From Maridesulfovibrio sp. (GTDB taxonomy: Bacteria; Desulfobacterota; Desulfovibrionia; Desulfovibrionales; Desulfovibrionaceae), in assembly GCF_963677005.1 (NCBI RefSeq), contig NZ_OY781616.1:1247501-1311500 (forward strand): 64,000 nucleotides of DNA, written 5' to 3'. Under the pieces are notes generated by a model. The model did no database searches, was not told the origin of the DNA, and was given only the letters and a program-made list of their open reading frames with translations. This document shows, one piece after another, positions 1 through 9,425 of this stretch; positions within the stretch are counted from its first letter, which is position 1; every line of letters starts with the position of its first letter. Made by a program: the position numbers and the translations under genes.

Positions 1-2
1 AT

Positions 3-944
3 GAATTTCTAATTGCCCCCGAACATTTACTGCACGATTTTTTCACTAAATATAAGGAAAAAATCGGATTACCTTTTTCTGCATACGTTCATCCTCATAT
101 TGTAAAAAATCATCCGGATATATTTAATTTAATGGTTGAAGCAGGACTCCATCACAGCACCGTGGGAATACAAAGCGGATCAAAAAACTTTTCCAAAAAT
201 GTATATAATAGGAAATATTCTGCTGAAACCATAATGGCTCTTGCCAATGCATTATCGTCTGCCGGTGTCAGTCTTAAATACCACTTTATAGGCGCAAACC
301 CACTTGAAACCGATGAAGACTTTGAAGAATCGCTACAACTTATAAAGAAACTTCCTTTCGATGTATTTAAAGATACTATTTGGTATTTTTATTTAGCAGT
401 ATTTCCAAAATCACCAATGCTTGATAATTTTGGAAAGGAAGTGTTCCAAACAAGAGATGTTGACAAATGGCTCCGCCAGGGCGTTCTGGTTTATTTAAGA
501 TTATTACTTAACGATGAGCAATTCTTCAGAATAAAGTCCCTTTCCTATGATGAATTACGTATGGAGACATATAAGATTCTTTTAAATCTGATTCTAAAAG
601 GGCAAGTATTGGGAGAAGAGACCCTTAAGGGCAATTCGCTAAACAATCCGCCCAAAAGTTTTCTTGATTATGCTATTAATTATTTAAACGGGAAAAAAAT
701 ATATATCTGGGGAACCGGAGGAGTTTATCAGAAAAGAAAACATCTACTCAAAAATGTTGAAATTATTTGCGCTTTTGACAACAGTATTAAAAAAGATGAA
801 AAACTCCTTTTAGACGGCATTCCAGTGCTTAATCCCTGCCACTTACAAGAGATGGAACCTCTCCCAATATTTATTATGTCCAGTTATAAAAAGGAGATTT
901 TCGAACAAGCTAAAAAACTGAACCCGGCTTGTCCTATTTTTTAG
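3..944 (+). CDS. Radical SAM protein, C-terminal part (5' end outside window)
   Basis: The frame is open from base 3, so the gene begins upstream of the window. The visible part looks like the second half of a radical SAM TIM barrel as found in B12-binding radical SAM proteins: a GIQSGS motif, then an Arg-rich helix, then FIGANPLETDEDFEES, the usual end-of-barrel strand and helix. The CxxxCxxC cluster motif would lie upstream. The last 80 residues start with YIWGTGG and resemble a small Rossmann-type add-on domain. The DNA is clearly more AT-rich than the genes to the right and uses A/T-ending codons heavily, suggesting transfer. The substrate cannot be told. Confidence 0.75.
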   Translation, partial: EFLIAPEHLLHDFFTKYKEKIGLPFSAYVHPHIVKNHPDIFNLMVEAGLHHSTVGIQSGSKNFSKNVYNRKYSAETIMALANALSSAGVSLKYHFIGANPLETDEDFEESLQLIKKLPFDVFKDTIWYFYLAVFPKSPMLDNFGKEVFQTRDVDKWLRQGVLVYLRLLLNDEQFFRIKSLSYDELRMETYKILLNLILKGQVLGEETLKGNSLNNPPKSFLDYAINYLNGKKIYIWGTGGVYQKRKHLLKNVEIICAFDNSIKKDEKLLLDGIPVLNPCHLQEMEPLPIFIMSSYKKEIFEQAKKLNPACPIF

Positions 945-1098
945 CCTGGAGGCCATACACGAATATTTTTTCTTAAACCGGCAAATATGCACGCAAAGCA
1001 AACTCCATATGTAGGTTCGTCCTCCGAACATATTTTCTTGTGGCCGTAGACTATTTATTTCTAATATTGTTGCGTTAAAAAAATCCCTACAAAACAGA

Positions 1099-1131
1099 AG
1101 CCCCACAAGGCAGTTGGAACCTTATGGGGCT
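1099..1131 (-). terminator. Terminator downstream of tRNA-Ser
   Basis: Inverted repeat AGCCCCA/TGGGGCT with an inner AGG/CCT pairing. On the minus strand it is followed by a T-rich stretch. It lies 17 bases past the tRNA 3' end, as expected for a tRNA transcription terminator. Confidence 0.6.
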
Positions 1132-1147
1132 TGCTGGATTATTGGCG

Positions 1148-1243
1148 TGGCGGAAAGGGTGGGATTCGAACCCACGTACGGGCTATTAACCCGTAACTCG
1201 ATTTCGAGTCGAGCGCGTTACGGCCGGACTTCGCTACCTTTCC
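1148..1243 (-). tRNA. tRNA-Ser (anticodon CGA)
   Basis: The minus strand folds as a class II tRNA. The acceptor stem is GGAAAGG/CCTTTCC with discriminator G and an encoded CCA end. The anticodon stem is CTCGA/TCGAG around the loop CTCGAAA, giving anticodon CGA. There is a long variable arm, and a T arm GTGGG-TTCGAAT-CCCAC. It reads UCG codons. The 3' end faces the AT-rich radical SAM gene, so the 3' portion is a plausible attachment site for an integrated element. Confidence 0.95.
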
Positions 1244-1469
1244 GCATAAAATCAGGCGGAGCTGACGCTTCCGAACCTGAGGAGAAGGATTTATATACTT
1301 TCTTGAACAGCCACGCAAGCTTAAATAAATCATTTTATGCTTATTTAGTAAATACAGCCATGCAGAAACTTGCAACAAATTTAGCGAAACATTAAAAATT
1401 CAGAACGCCACTTGTAGAGACAAATCCGGTCCGGAGAACCAGAACCAAACCAATATTCCCAAAAATCAA

Positions 1470-1497
1470 GGCCGCAATATCAGTTGATATTGCGGCC
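1470..1497 (-). terminator. Perfect 12-bp hairpin, probable terminator of the lipoprotein gene
   Basis: GGCCGCAATATC pairs perfectly with GATATTGCGGCC around a four-base loop. On the minus strand it is followed by a run containing TTTTT. It lies about 100 bases after the small lipoprotein gene. The rest of 1244-1599 contains no gene I can support. Confidence 0.55.
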
Positions 1498-1599
1498 GTC
1501 ACGCTTTCAGATGCTGAAAACGTAAAAAACTCTGATTCATTCCTGCAGAATCAAACCCGAAAACGAGTCCAATCACGCTGGAAAAAATTAAATAAAAAA

Positions 1600-1827
1600 C
1601 TACTCGTTGTTGCGAACGATTTCCTTTACGTCTTCACGTTTGATTACGACTTCCTGTCCGTCGAGATTTTCCAGTTTATACGTATTGGAATCCTTGGAAA
1701 ATTCCGGCTCTCCAACACTCACAACAGTCGACCCGTCCGCTTTGGTCACGGTGTAATGCTTGCTTCCGCATCCGGCAAAAACAAACAGCAGGCAACAAAG
1801 TACTGCAACAAAAAAAAGTCTTTTCAT
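1600..1827 (-). CDS. YgdI/YgdR-like small lipoprotein
   Basis: This 75-residue protein starts MKRLFF, has a hydrophobic signal segment ending in the lipobox FAGC, then a compact domain (HYTVTKADGSTVVSVGEP...YKLENLDGQEVVIKREDV). That pattern matches the DUF903 YgdI/YgdR family of outer-membrane lipoproteins with an SH3-like fold. The ATG at 1827 was chosen over an in-frame one at 1854 because AAGGAG sits six bases upstream and the signal peptide then begins at the N-terminus. The function of the family is not established. Confidence 0.8.
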   Translation of the reverse strand: MKRLFFVAVLCCLLFVFAGCGSKHYTVTKADGSTVVSVGEPEFSKDSNTYKLENLDGQEVVIKREDVKEIVRNNE

Positions 1828-1883
1828 ATCAAACTCCTTTTCTGGTTTGTTCAAACCATAGCAAAGTACAGGTGTTATAACAA

Positions 1884-3533
1884 TTACTGAATATCCTTCA
1901 TTATCGATCCCAACTTGAGAGATTTCTCGCAGAAATCATCCTCCAGCCGTTTAATATCGCGCTCAATTATTCCACGGACATCTTCGGCCGAATATTTGGA
2001 CTCCAGCTTGAGCACATTACCGGCCCCGCTGCCGCGCGCAGCCCTGTCGGCAGTGCTTTCCAAACCGGACTTGCGTTTGTGCAGCACCTTCAGATTCCCC
2101 TGATACACAGCGGTGCGTCCGGCGGAAGCAAGCATAAAATCATGATCCACATCGTCATACTGCGTAGGAGCGAACCGCAGATCGAAATCACCAACTTCAT
2201 CAAGAACAGACCGGCGGAACAGATGAAAACAGCCGGTCACCGACAGGCACGGACGGCTGAAATCGTACTGCCCGTAGTCAAGGTCCTGATTATAAGGATC
2301 GATGTAGGAAAATTCAAAACAGCGTAACGGGTCATCAAAATCACCGGGAGTCTCACGAAGATGCAGGTCCGCGTGCTGTATGACCTCTTCCTGCCCTCGA
2401 TTGACCACCTTGCAACCCCAGACGCCGGCATCGGGATACTGCTCCACCGCCGCAGAGATACGTGCCTGCCAGTCCCAAGGAAGGATGGCATCATCATCCA
2501 GATAGGCGACATAATCAAACGCCTGAGTTTCCGGCATATTCTTGAGCCAGTTTCTGGCAGCCGGAGCGCCGATGTTTACCGGAAGACGGACAGCAGTGAA
2601 TTTATCACCCAACTTATCCTTCCAGTTATTCATCACCTGCGGCGTACTGTCGCTGCTGCCGTTATCAAGAGCGAATATGTGCACATTATCGAGCGGCGAT
2701 CCGGCCAGATGAGACATGGTCTCGTCAAATTCATCACCCTTGCCGTAAGTGTACAGGCATACAGCGACCTTTCCGGCCAGCCTTGATCCGGCGCCGCCCA
2801 TCAGCTTTTCATAGACCGTCAGCCAGGTATTGACCTGCCAGGGCCGGGCGGTCATCCGGTCACGCCAGAGTATCATTGCTTCCTCCCGGCGACCCATCCG
2901 GTCTACAGCCTCGCCCAGCCGCAGCAGACTTCCGCCCAGGATAATCGATCCACCGGAAGTATCGGAATAAGCGGCTTCGGCACGTTCATAATCTCCCGAA
3001 CAAAAGGCCAGATCACCTGCATACTTATTCAGAACAGGGTTCATGGCCGAAGGCCAGTCACGCTCAAGAGCGGAACGGGCAACATCATGACGGCCAAGAA
3101 AAAAAGCCAGATCAAGCAAATGGCCGAGCCAGAAAAGATTCTCCGGCTGTCTTCTCGTCTGGCCGGAAAGATAATCCAGCAGCTTTTCCTTGTCGTTGCG
3201 AGCGGCCAGCCGTTGCAGGTAGCCTAGATTCTCCGGGACAGAGCAACTTGCGGCAACCTGAGAAAGAACCACCGTCAATTTTTCGGGCAGAAAACCCAGT
3301 TGCCGATCAATAGCCAGAAGATTTGAGGCCAGTTGTCCGTCCAGCGGGCTGGATTCCCAGGCGGCCAGAAACATATCCACACCGACATCGATAAGCGCGC
3401 CTTTATCACTGCTTCCTTCGGCACTGTTGATTATCCGGTTGGCCGTTTCCATCAGATGCGGTTTGCCGTGCCCGGAAACTAAAAGCCTGTAACGCGAAGC
3501 TGTATCCAGAAGTGTCCAGAATGAACCGGTCAT
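1884..3533 (-). CDS. TPR-linked family 2 glycosyltransferase
   Basis: This is a 549-residue protein. Residues 1-250 are helical and TPR-like (for example RAEAAYSDT and GRREEAMILWRDR). A GT-A domain starts near residue 255 with KVAVCLYTYGKGDEFDETM, then the nucleotide-binding strand FALDNGSSDST and the metal-binding DDD at about 346-348. It should transfer a nucleotide-activated sugar to a protein or glycan in the cytoplasm. It starts 12 bases after the stop of the gene at 3546 with SD GGGAG, so the two form an operon. Such GT2/CgeB pairs often sit in flagellin or surface glycan glycosylation loci, but no acceptor is visible here. Confidence 0.85.
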   Translation of the reverse strand: MTGSFWTLLDTASRYRLLVSGHGKPHLMETANRIINSAEGSSDKGALIDVGVDMFLAAWESSPLDGQLASNLLAIDRQLGFLPEKLTVVLSQVAASCSVPENLGYLQRLAARNDKEKLLDYLSGQTRRQPENLFWLGHLLDLAFFLGRHDVARSALERDWPSAMNPVLNKYAGDLAFCSGDYERAEAAYSDTSGGSIILGGSLLRLGEAVDRMGRREEAMILWRDRMTARPWQVNTWLTVYEKLMGGAGSRLAGKVAVCLYTYGKGDEFDETMSHLAGSPLDNVHIFALDNGSSDSTPQVMNNWKDKLGDKFTAVRLPVNIGAPAARNWLKNMPETQAFDYVAYLDDDAILPWDWQARISAAVEQYPDAGVWGCKVVNRGQEEVIQHADLHLRETPGDFDDPLRCFEFSYIDPYNQDLDYGQYDFSRPCLSVTGCFHLFRRSVLDEVGDFDLRFAPTQYDDVDHDFMLASAGRTAVYQGNLKVLHKRKSGLESTADRAARGSGAGNVLKLESKYSAEDVRGIIERDIKRLEDDFCEKSLKLGSIMKDIQ

Positions 3534-3545
3534 TTGTTCTCCCTA

Positions 3546-5258
3546 TCAGAAAGTTATCCTCATTTTGGATATGATATCCTGCATGCGGTGTTCATACGTA
3601 TGGAAGGCAAAAATCCTCCTGCGTGCAGCAGCGCTGATCCTGCTGCGCCCCTCAGCATCCGCAAGCCATTTTTCCAGAAGCTGCGGGATTTCATCCACAT
3701 TCCTGTAGGCTATTATCTCGCTTCCGGGTTCAAAAAGATTTTCCATCTGTTCCCGGTAATCCGTCAGTACAAACCCTCCGCAGGCCGGAACATCAAAGAT
3801 ACGCTGGTTGACGGCTCCCTTCATCTGACGGCTGGTGCAGTTGAAGCTGACCTTTGACATGGGGTAAAATGCAGGCAGATCGTCATAATAATCAAGCGAA
3901 GGCAGATATCGCCATCCGGACACGCCCAACAGATTTTTCCATCCGGCATCTCCGACCACAAGCGGGTTGAATCCGATGGTGCCCTTCAAACAGGAAAGGC
4001 GGTACTGTCTTGTGGCCTCCCAGGTCAGCAAAGCCTCGAAAGAAAGCCGCTGTTCATCCGACTTGAACCGTTCCATGGCTTTCAGAATTTCAGGATATGC
4101 CCCGGCAAGAAATTTTTCCACGGAAAGTTCTTCCGCAGTTCCGAATTCAGCCGCGACACCGGGATACTTTTTTTTCAATTCCCCCGAAATTCCCGATTCG
4201 TGCAGAGTCTTGCGAACCGCATCGACCATGGAATTACCCACGAATGAAACTTCGGAACGCCATTCCTTACGGCCCTTGAGTCCCGGAACAAAGCGGTGTG
4301 GGTCGGTTGCCAGCGGGAGATAGAAAACATTGCGGAATCCCTTTTCACGCATAATGTCCAGATTTCCCGCATCGTAGGTGAATATGCTGGTCAACTCCGG
4401 AGATACATCAGAGTATCGATAAAGAATCAAATGCGGATTATCCACAAACCATGATGCCAGCGGCAGCTTAAGTTTAAGCAGCAGATCGGTCAGTCTGCCC
4501 TGCCTGTCCACTCCGAAATGATTCACTGTAAGGGCAAAATCCGGCTTGAAATCTACAACCGCCTTCAGCAGGTCCTCAACAAAGCCCTCGCGAACGGTAT
4601 CCCCGGTGCCGATATCAATGCTGCAATAGCTCAGCCCCAGCCGTTCCATTGCAGACCTGATCTCATTGTTCAGAAAATACGGGCGGTTGAAAAAAAGTAT
4701 CCGGGGCTGGGCGTTTCTGAATTTCGGATAATCCACCTCGGACCAGAAATCAGCCGAAGATGTGTCCTTCTCCGATTCAAGCGTTGCCGCCAGAGCAGCA
4801 TACCAGTCCCGATCCAGCCGGAGATAAAGTGGAATCCGAATTATTTCCAAAGGTCCGCCGCCGTTTTCTGTGCGCCACTGGCGGACTTTTTCCAGAGCCT
4901 CAACCGGTGTCCCGTCTATCCAGCACACCTGCGGATGGTCCCGGAACCGGTCCGCACCGGAAACCCCGGCCATATCTGGATCAATATCCAGTACGGCCAC
5001 AGGCCCCCTTTCGGCCAGACTCTGCAGGCAAATTCCAAGCCCGGCACCTATAAGCACAGGCAACCGCCCCTTGTCCGCCAATCCGGCAAGGGAAAGCTCC
5101 CGTTCCGCTCCCGCACGGCCCCAAAGGTGCCACTTCCTGCCGTCGACAATAACCCGCAGGTCCGCCACGACATCCCCGTCCATAACGGGTTCAACAATAT
5201 AAGTTCGTTTCCGCATACAGAATATGTATGACATTCCGCCATGATGTGACAATGGCAT
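3546..5258 (-). CDS. CgeB-like glycosyltransferase
   Basis: This protein of up to 570 residues resembles the CgeB/DUF3880 glycosyltransferases. The N-terminal third carries a methyltransferase-like Rossmann region ([20 protein letters not shown]). It is followed by a GT-B domain with [29 protein letters not shown] and, near the C-terminus, the donor-site region [35 protein letters not shown] typical of spore-coat CgeB proteins. Possible starts are ATG at 5258, 5234 and 5216. None has a good SD, and 5216 (MRKRTYI) may be the true one. It precedes the GT2 gene in one operon. The acceptor is unknown. Confidence 0.8.
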   Translation of the reverse strand: MPLSHHGGMSYIFCMRKRTYIVEPVMDGDVVADLRVIVDGRKWHLWGRAGAERELSLAGLADKGRLPVLIGAGLGICLQSLAERGPVAVLDIDPDMAGVSGADRFRDHPQVCWIDGTPVEALEKVRQWRTENGGGPLEIIRIPLYLRLDRDWYAALAATLESEKDTSSADFWSEVDYPKFRNAQPRILFFNRPYFLNNEIRSAMERLGLSYCSIDIGTGDTVREGFVEDLLKAVVDFKPDFALTVNHFGVDRQGRLTDLLLKLKLPLASWFVDNPHLILYRYSDVSPELTSIFTYDAGNLDIMREKGFRNVFYLPLATDPHRFVPGLKGRKEWRSEVSFVGNSMVDAVRKTLHESGISGELKKKYPGVAAEFGTAEELSVEKFLAGAYPEILKAMERFKSDEQRLSFEALLTWEATRQYRLSCLKGTIGFNPLVVGDAGWKNLLGVSGWRYLPSLDYYDDLPAFYPMSKVSFNCTSRQMKGAVNQRIFDVPACGGFVLTDYREQMENLFEPGSEIIAYRNVDEIPQLLEKWLADAEGRSRISAAARRRIFAFHTYEHRMQDIISKMRITF

Positions 5259-5510
5259 TTATATATTTTTTCAAAACATCCGCGCGAAAGCGTCTGGTTA
5301 GGGATATGGGAAGTACATATGGCCGCGCCCACTTGCGGGGCTCCCCTTTTACAAGAGAATATAGTAAGCCTGCCTCAGTACGGGGTAAGCAGATCAGCAC
5401 AAGCTTGCTCCCGTAAAAGAAGTATCCCGAAATATTGACCGGTTAATCCACACAGACAGAATAGACTCCGAAATCAGCATAAACATATTTAATATCACCA
5501 AGGCAATTCC

Positions 5511-6194
5511 ATGCAGAACACAGAAAGTATAATGGAGAAAATTGATCTTCAGACCTGGGAAAGGACTGAACATTTCAACTTTTTTCAGTCCATGAAGAAG
5601 TGCAACTACGATACAACTGTACAACAGGATGTAACCGCCCTCTGCGCATACCGCAGGCAGGCAAAAGATTCGGGACGGGAACTGCGTCTCTCGGACATCA
5701 TCTACTTTTTCGCCATGAAGGCAGTTAACAGCATTCCCGAACTGCGCACCCGTGTAGTGGACGGAAATCCGGTTATCTACGACATCATACATCCAGCCTT
5801 CACCTATATTCCAAAGGACCGGAAACTGCATGCAAATGTGCTCTGCCGCTATTCCCCGGACTTCCGCGAACAGGCCGCAAACTTTGATAATGCCCGACAC
5901 GAATCAGACATTTCCCCGACCCTTACACCCAGAGGCGGAGACAGGCAGAATCTTATTTATTTCAGCATAGTTGCCGGAGTTCCATTTACTTCCGCCAGCA
6001 ATCCGTGGGGGGATTGTTCATGTGATTCAGTGCCCCGCATACTCTTCGGGCAGATTCACGAAAACGATTCAGGAAAAAAAATGCTGCCCGTTTCCATCGA
6101 ACTGCTCCACAGTCTGGCCGATGGGCAGCATCTGGCCGGGTTTTACGACTTGTTCGGGCAGATGTGTGCAAGCCCAGCAGAATTCCTTGATTAG
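5511..6194 (+). CDS. Chloramphenicol acetyltransferase-fold acyltransferase
   Basis: This is a 227-residue protein, about the length of CAT enzymes. The N-terminal WERTEHFNFF matches the CAT substrate-entry strand. The C-terminal HSLADG (residues 200-205) is the HxxxDG catalytic motif, with His200 as the general base. The usual preceding His is Leu. The residues shown to trimerise and bind acetyl-CoA in CAT are broadly present. It would acetylate a hydroxyl on a small molecule. Drug resistance is possible but not shown, since many CAT-fold proteins in free-living bacteria have other substrates. It is monocistronic, with AAGG eight bases before the ATG. Confidence 0.8.
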   Translation: MQNTESIMEKIDLQTWERTEHFNFFQSMKKCNYDTTVQQDVTALCAYRRQAKDSGRELRLSDIIYFFAMKAVNSIPELRTRVVDGNPVIYDIIHPAFTYIPKDRKLHANVLCRYSPDFREQAANFDNARHESDISPTLTPRGGDRQNLIYFSIVAGVPFTSASNPWGDCSCDSVPRILFGQIHENDSGKKMLPVSIELLHSLADGQHLAGFYDLFGQMCASPAEFLD

Positions 6195-6394
6195 AATCGG
6201 CATGAGAGATTCAACTTGGATATCGAGATCGTGTACCAATTCCAAGAAATAGAGTTCGACAAGACAGACAATATCATGCAAACACGGCATGATATGTTTT
6301 GTATTAAAAATCAATGAATTACACTAATAAACTGACAAGGATTTCCGCTTAGAAAAATATTTATTCCGAACATGACTATTTTATCTTTTTTGTA

Positions 6395-6423
6395 TTGACG
6401 AACACTGGAAGCGGAGTTAGTTT
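6395..6423 (+). promoter_or_regulatory. Candidate sigma-70 promoter for the structured RNA
   Basis: TTGACG at 6395-6400, a 17-base spacer, then TAGTTT at 6418-6423. The -35 is good and the -10 moderate. Transcription would start near 6430, directly ahead of the run of hairpins described below. Confidence 0.35.
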
Positions 6424-6695
6424 TGAATCAAAGGCTGAGGTAGTTGCTCTTTAGAATAGATTCTTTAGAACCAACTCTTCATCAACCCTCAACGGGAGTG
6501 AAATCAACCTTGATATCACTTTCCAGCACAGAGCCTGATGCAGAGGCTCAACTTGAGGGGAACCTACCGCGAGAGTTCTGTTGAGACCTCCTAAGGGCCC
6601 ACGGAGAGATCGGAAAAGGCCGGTTATTCCGGCAAATGCGTAAGACGGAACCCCTCATAAACGGTAAAAATGTGTATTCAGTTCATCTTGCAACA

Positions 6696-6814
6696 AACCA
6701 CTAAAGACGGTTAGGGCGCGTAGATAACTAACCTGATAACAACCGCTAATCATGGTTGAAACGCGCAAGTACAAAGGCAATTTGGAAATAACCGCCAACT
6801 TTGGTTGAAACGCG
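6696..6814 (+). repeat. Three tandem hairpin units of the form AACC-N9-GGTT plus CGCG
   Basis: Units start at 6696, 6741 and 6790 (spacing 45 and 49). Each is a 17-base hairpin AACC(A/G)C(T/C)AA-N4-GGTT followed by four purines and CGCG(T/C)A. The loop centre varies while the stem and the trailing CGCG are kept. This looks like tandem duplication within the RNA rather than a CRISPR array. Confidence 0.6.
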
Positions 6815-6847
6815 TAACTGAGTAAACTTTAAACAAATCTCCAAAGC

Positions 6848-6889
6848 CCCCGGTCAGGACGCTCTTGTCCCGACCGGGGTTTCTTTTTT
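6848..6889 (+). terminator. Strong intrinsic terminator
   Basis: CCCCGGTC-A-GGAC pairs with GTCC-C-GACCGGGG around GCTCTT, followed by TTTCTTTTTT on the plus strand. On the minus strand the single mismatch becomes a G-U pair, so it may also terminate the purA-holB transcript, whose last gene ends at 7054. Confidence 0.8.
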
Positions 6890-7053
6890 CCGTTCGGAAA
6901 GTTTGCTATACCCCGCTTGCAAAGCAGCTCAAAGATCAGATCTCGCACAACAGCAATGAATCCTTAGTGAAAGAGTCTTAAATAAACACAACTTCTTGAA
7001 TGTGTAACGGGAAAGCTTGAAAAAAAGTGGGATAAATAACCGCGTTAGAAAAA

Positions 7054-7917
7054 CTAGCGGCGTCGAGGCATGGCGGCAGTACAGACCCAATCAAGGACCA
7101 GTGCCGGGTTAACGTTGTAGTTAAGGGATTCCTGGGCCTTTGACAGCACCAGATCAAGGCGGCGGAGGCCCTTGGCATCAAAAAGGCCGGCCATGGCATC
7201 GGCTGGTCTGGAAGACTGCGGATCACGCAGCGCGTTTATCAGTTCACGCTGGCATCCGTTTACGATCATGAAAGCCAGTTCCTTGTCCAGAGCACCCTTG
7301 GCGGAGGATTTTTCAAACCAGCCCTGCCCGGAACGCCAGAAGGACAACATGGAATCGACCCACCCGGAGACTTCGGGGGAATTGGAAAGTTGCGTCGGCC
7401 AGGACAGTGTAATAACCCAACTGCGGGAAACAAGGGTTTCAAGCAGTCGTTCCCGTTGAGGAGCGGTCAAAACAAAGACATTGCCGGGACGGGGTTCTTC
7501 AAGTGTTTTCAGCAGGGCGTTGGCGGAGTTTCCGTTCAGATGCTGTGCTTCCACCACAACGGTAACGCGAGTCCCCCGGCCATGGGGCGGCTGGCCCCAG
7601 ACCGGGAGTAATTCGCGAATTGATTCAATGGAGATGTCCTGCTTCTTCTTACCGCTCTTTTCGTCTTCTTCGCGGTCTATGAGCAGGAAATCATTAAATG
7701 CGTTATCTGCAATCTGCAGGCAGGACTGACAACTCCCGCATGGATCATGACCGTTCTCGCAATTGAGCACGCAGGCCCAGTAACGGGCCATATCAAGCCT
7801 TTCCTGAGCGCTGCCGCCTTCGATCAACAGACACTGCGGAGGCCTGGAGGCAAGTTTTGCCAGCCGGGGCAGAACAAGTGCCTGCCGTGCTGCGGTCTCC
7901 CTTATGCCTGAAAACAT
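7054..7917 (-). CDS. holB: DNA polymerase III delta-prime subunit
   Basis: This 287-residue protein has the delta-prime architecture of the clamp loader: an N-terminal AAA+ domain with a degenerate, non-ATP-binding P-loop (IEGGSAQERL) and a zinc module C53-x6-C60-x2-C63-x2-C66. The sensor region NALLKTLEEP and the SRS-type motif (LVSRSW) that delivers the arginine finger follow. It acts with DnaX and HolA to load the beta clamp. It follows purA after 21 bases with SD AAGGATC, so the two are probably co-transcribed. Confidence 0.88.
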   Translation of the reverse strand: MFSGIRETAARQALVLPRLAKLASRPPQCLLIEGGSAQERLDMARYWACVLNCENGHDPCGSCQSCLQIADNAFNDFLLIDREEDEKSGKKKQDISIESIRELLPVWGQPPHGRGTRVTVVVEAQHLNGNSANALLKTLEEPRPGNVFVLTAPQRERLLETLVSRSWVITLSWPTQLSNSPEVSGWVDSMLSFWRSGQGWFEKSSAKGALDKELAFMIVNGCQRELINALRDPQSSRPADAMAGLFDAKGLRRLDLVLSKAQESLNYNVNPALVLDWVCTAAMPRRR

Positions 7918-7938
7918 GATCCTTACCGGGTTACTTGC

Positions 7939-9219
7939 CTAGCGGACGATTGTCTGGTCGCGATCGGGACCGACAGAAACGATACCTACCTTGACGCCGG
8001 ACAGTTCCTCAATACGGGAAATGTAGTTACGGGCCGCTTCAGGCAGATCTTCGTATGCACCGGCCTTGGTGATATCTTCCTTCCAGCCGGGCAGTGTTTC
8101 GTAAACAGGTTCCACGTAAGCCATGGCGTTCTGTTCCTGCGGAGGATAATCAACCTTGGTTCCGCGATACTCGTAGGCTACGCAGATTTTGATTTCATCC
8201 AGTCCGGAAAGAACATCAAGCTTGGTAAGCGCAAACTCAGTGAGGTCGCACAAACGCGCGGTTTCACGCAGAACAACCATATCCAGCCAGCCGCAACGAC
8301 GTTTACGCCCGGTGGTGGCTCCGAATTCGTGGCCTACGCTCTGAAGAGCATTGCCGACCTCATCAAAAAGTTCAGTAGGGAAAGGACCGGCTCCGACTCT
8401 GGTGGTGTAGGCCTTGCAGATACCGATGATATGCTCGAACTGACGGGGACCGCATCCTGCACCGGCGGCGGCGTTACCTGCAACAACATTGGAAGAGGTG
8501 ACAAAAGGATATGTTCCGTGATCGATATCAAGGTGCACGCCCTGGGCTCCTTCAAAAAGAACCGTGCCGCCGCCCTTGTTCACATCCTGAATCACGGAGG
8601 AGACGTCGCCGAGATACGGAGCTACGCGCTCTGCAATGGGCAGCATGTCCTGATAAACCTTTTCCGCGTCAAGCGGTTCAACCTTGAAAAGTTTTTCGAA
8701 AAGCACATTCTTTTCAACAAGAGCGGCAACGATCTTGGAACGAAGCAGTTCCGGATCGGCGAGGTCCGCGGCACGGACGCCGATACGGCCCATTTTATCT
8801 TCGTAGCAGGGACCGATTCCACGACCGGTGGTACCTATCTTGTTGTCCGCGGACTTCATGGTCTCGCGGCAGTTATCCATCATTTTGTGGTAGGGCATGA
8901 TGATCTGGGTTTTCTTGCTGATCATCAGCCTTTCCGGAGAAACATCCACCCCTTTGGCGGCAAGACCGTCAATTTCCTTGAGAAATACTTCCGGATCAAG
9001 CACAACACCGTTGCCGATGAGACACTTTTTACCGGGATGGAGCACTCCGGAAGGAATGAGATGCAGGATACACTGCTCACCTTTTACAACAAGGGTATGC
9101 CCTGCGTTGTTTCCGCCCTGAAAACGTACAATCGCACCCGCTTTTTCAGCGAGCATATCCACGACCTTACCCTTGCCTTCGTCCCCCCACTGGGTTCCAA
9201 CAATAACGGTATTAGACAT
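7939..9219 (-). CDS. purA: Adenylosuccinate synthetase
   Basis: This 426-residue protein matches the family length. It catalyses the GTP-dependent joining of IMP and aspartate, the first committed step to AMP. The start [18 protein letters not shown] contains the GDEGKGK GTP-binding loop with the catalytic Asp and Lys. QGGNNAGHT, the IMP-binding [12 protein letters not shown] and the C-terminal GPDRDQTIV are also present. The ATG at 9219 was chosen over a longer frame to 9252 because GGAG precedes it and the conserved N-terminus begins there. holB follows in the same operon. Confidence 0.96.
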   Translation of the reverse strand: MSNTVIVGTQWGDEGKGKVVDMLAEKAGAIVRFQGGNNAGHTLVVKGEQCILHLIPSGVLHPGKKCLIGNGVVLDPEVFLKEIDGLAAKGVDVSPERLMISKKTQIIMPYHKMMDNCRETMKSADNKIGTTGRGIGPCYEDKMGRIGVRAADLADPELLRSKIVAALVEKNVLFEKLFKVEPLDAEKVYQDMLPIAERVAPYLGDVSSVIQDVNKGGGTVLFEGAQGVHLDIDHGTYPFVTSSNVVAGNAAAGAGCGPRQFEHIIGICKAYTTRVGAGPFPTELFDEVGNALQSVGHEFGATTGRKRRCGWLDMVVLRETARLCDLTEFALTKLDVLSGLDEIKICVAYEYRGTKVDYPPQEQNAMAYVEPVYETLPGWKEDITKAGAYEDLPEAARNYISRIEELSGVKVGIVSVGPDRDQTIVR

Positions 9220-9370
9220 AGCTAATGCGCTCCTTATACAGTATTTCCACAAGCCTTAGCCAAGGCCGGGATTCTTTTGCTAAATTTGATTACTTGCTAG
9301 AGGTGCAGCGTCTGACGTATAACCCGCACAGAAATCATCGCTAAAAATACTTTCCCTTTGGCCGGTCATT

Positions 9371-9404
9371 TTGTTACCCCACTTACCCGGGGTATGCTAG
9401 CATA
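9371..9404 (+). promoter_or_regulatory. Candidate promoter with palindrome ahead of the MltF-like gene
   Basis: TTGTTA at 9371-9376, a 16-base spacer, then TATGCT at 9393-9398. The -10 lies inside a perfect 12-base palindrome, TATGCTAGCATA (9393-9404), which might be an operator. It is 21 bases before the start of the transglycosylase gene. Confidence 0.35.
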
Positions 9405-9425
9405 AAGCACGGCAGACGGGTTTTT

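Larger units (their letters stand above)
6430..6890 (+). ncRNA. Candidate structured non-coding RNA, unrecognised class
   Basis: No protein gene lies in 6195-7053. The stretch is rich in stems: 6497-6520 (ten-base arms, one mismatch), 6531-6549 (GAGCC/GGCTC), a long-range closing stem GAGGGG 6555-6560 with CCCCTC 6651-6656, an inner GCCGG/CCGGC hairpin near 6618-6632, and three AACC...GGTT hairpins at 6696-6712, 6741-6757 and 6790-6806. It ends in a strong terminator. CCTCCT, identical to the 16S anti-Shine-Dalgarno core, lies at 6587-6592. It does not match tmRNA, RNase P, SRP or 6S RNA signatures that I know. The strand is chosen from the promoter and from the T-tract after the terminator. 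Confidence 0.45.

Noticed and set aside
1114..1395. Open frames across 1114-1395 on both strands
   Set aside because: They cover the tRNA-Ser gene and its flanks and look like chance translation.
6696..6814. A short CRISPR-like array (three repeats ending GGTTGAAACGCG)
   Set aside because: Only three units, the repeat is degenerate in its centre, the spacing is short and uneven, and there are no cas genes. The hairpins are better explained as part of a structured RNA.
8329..9225. A 298-codon open frame on plus
   Set aside because: It lies entirely antisense to purA, whose motifs are unmistakable, and its translation has no recognisable features.
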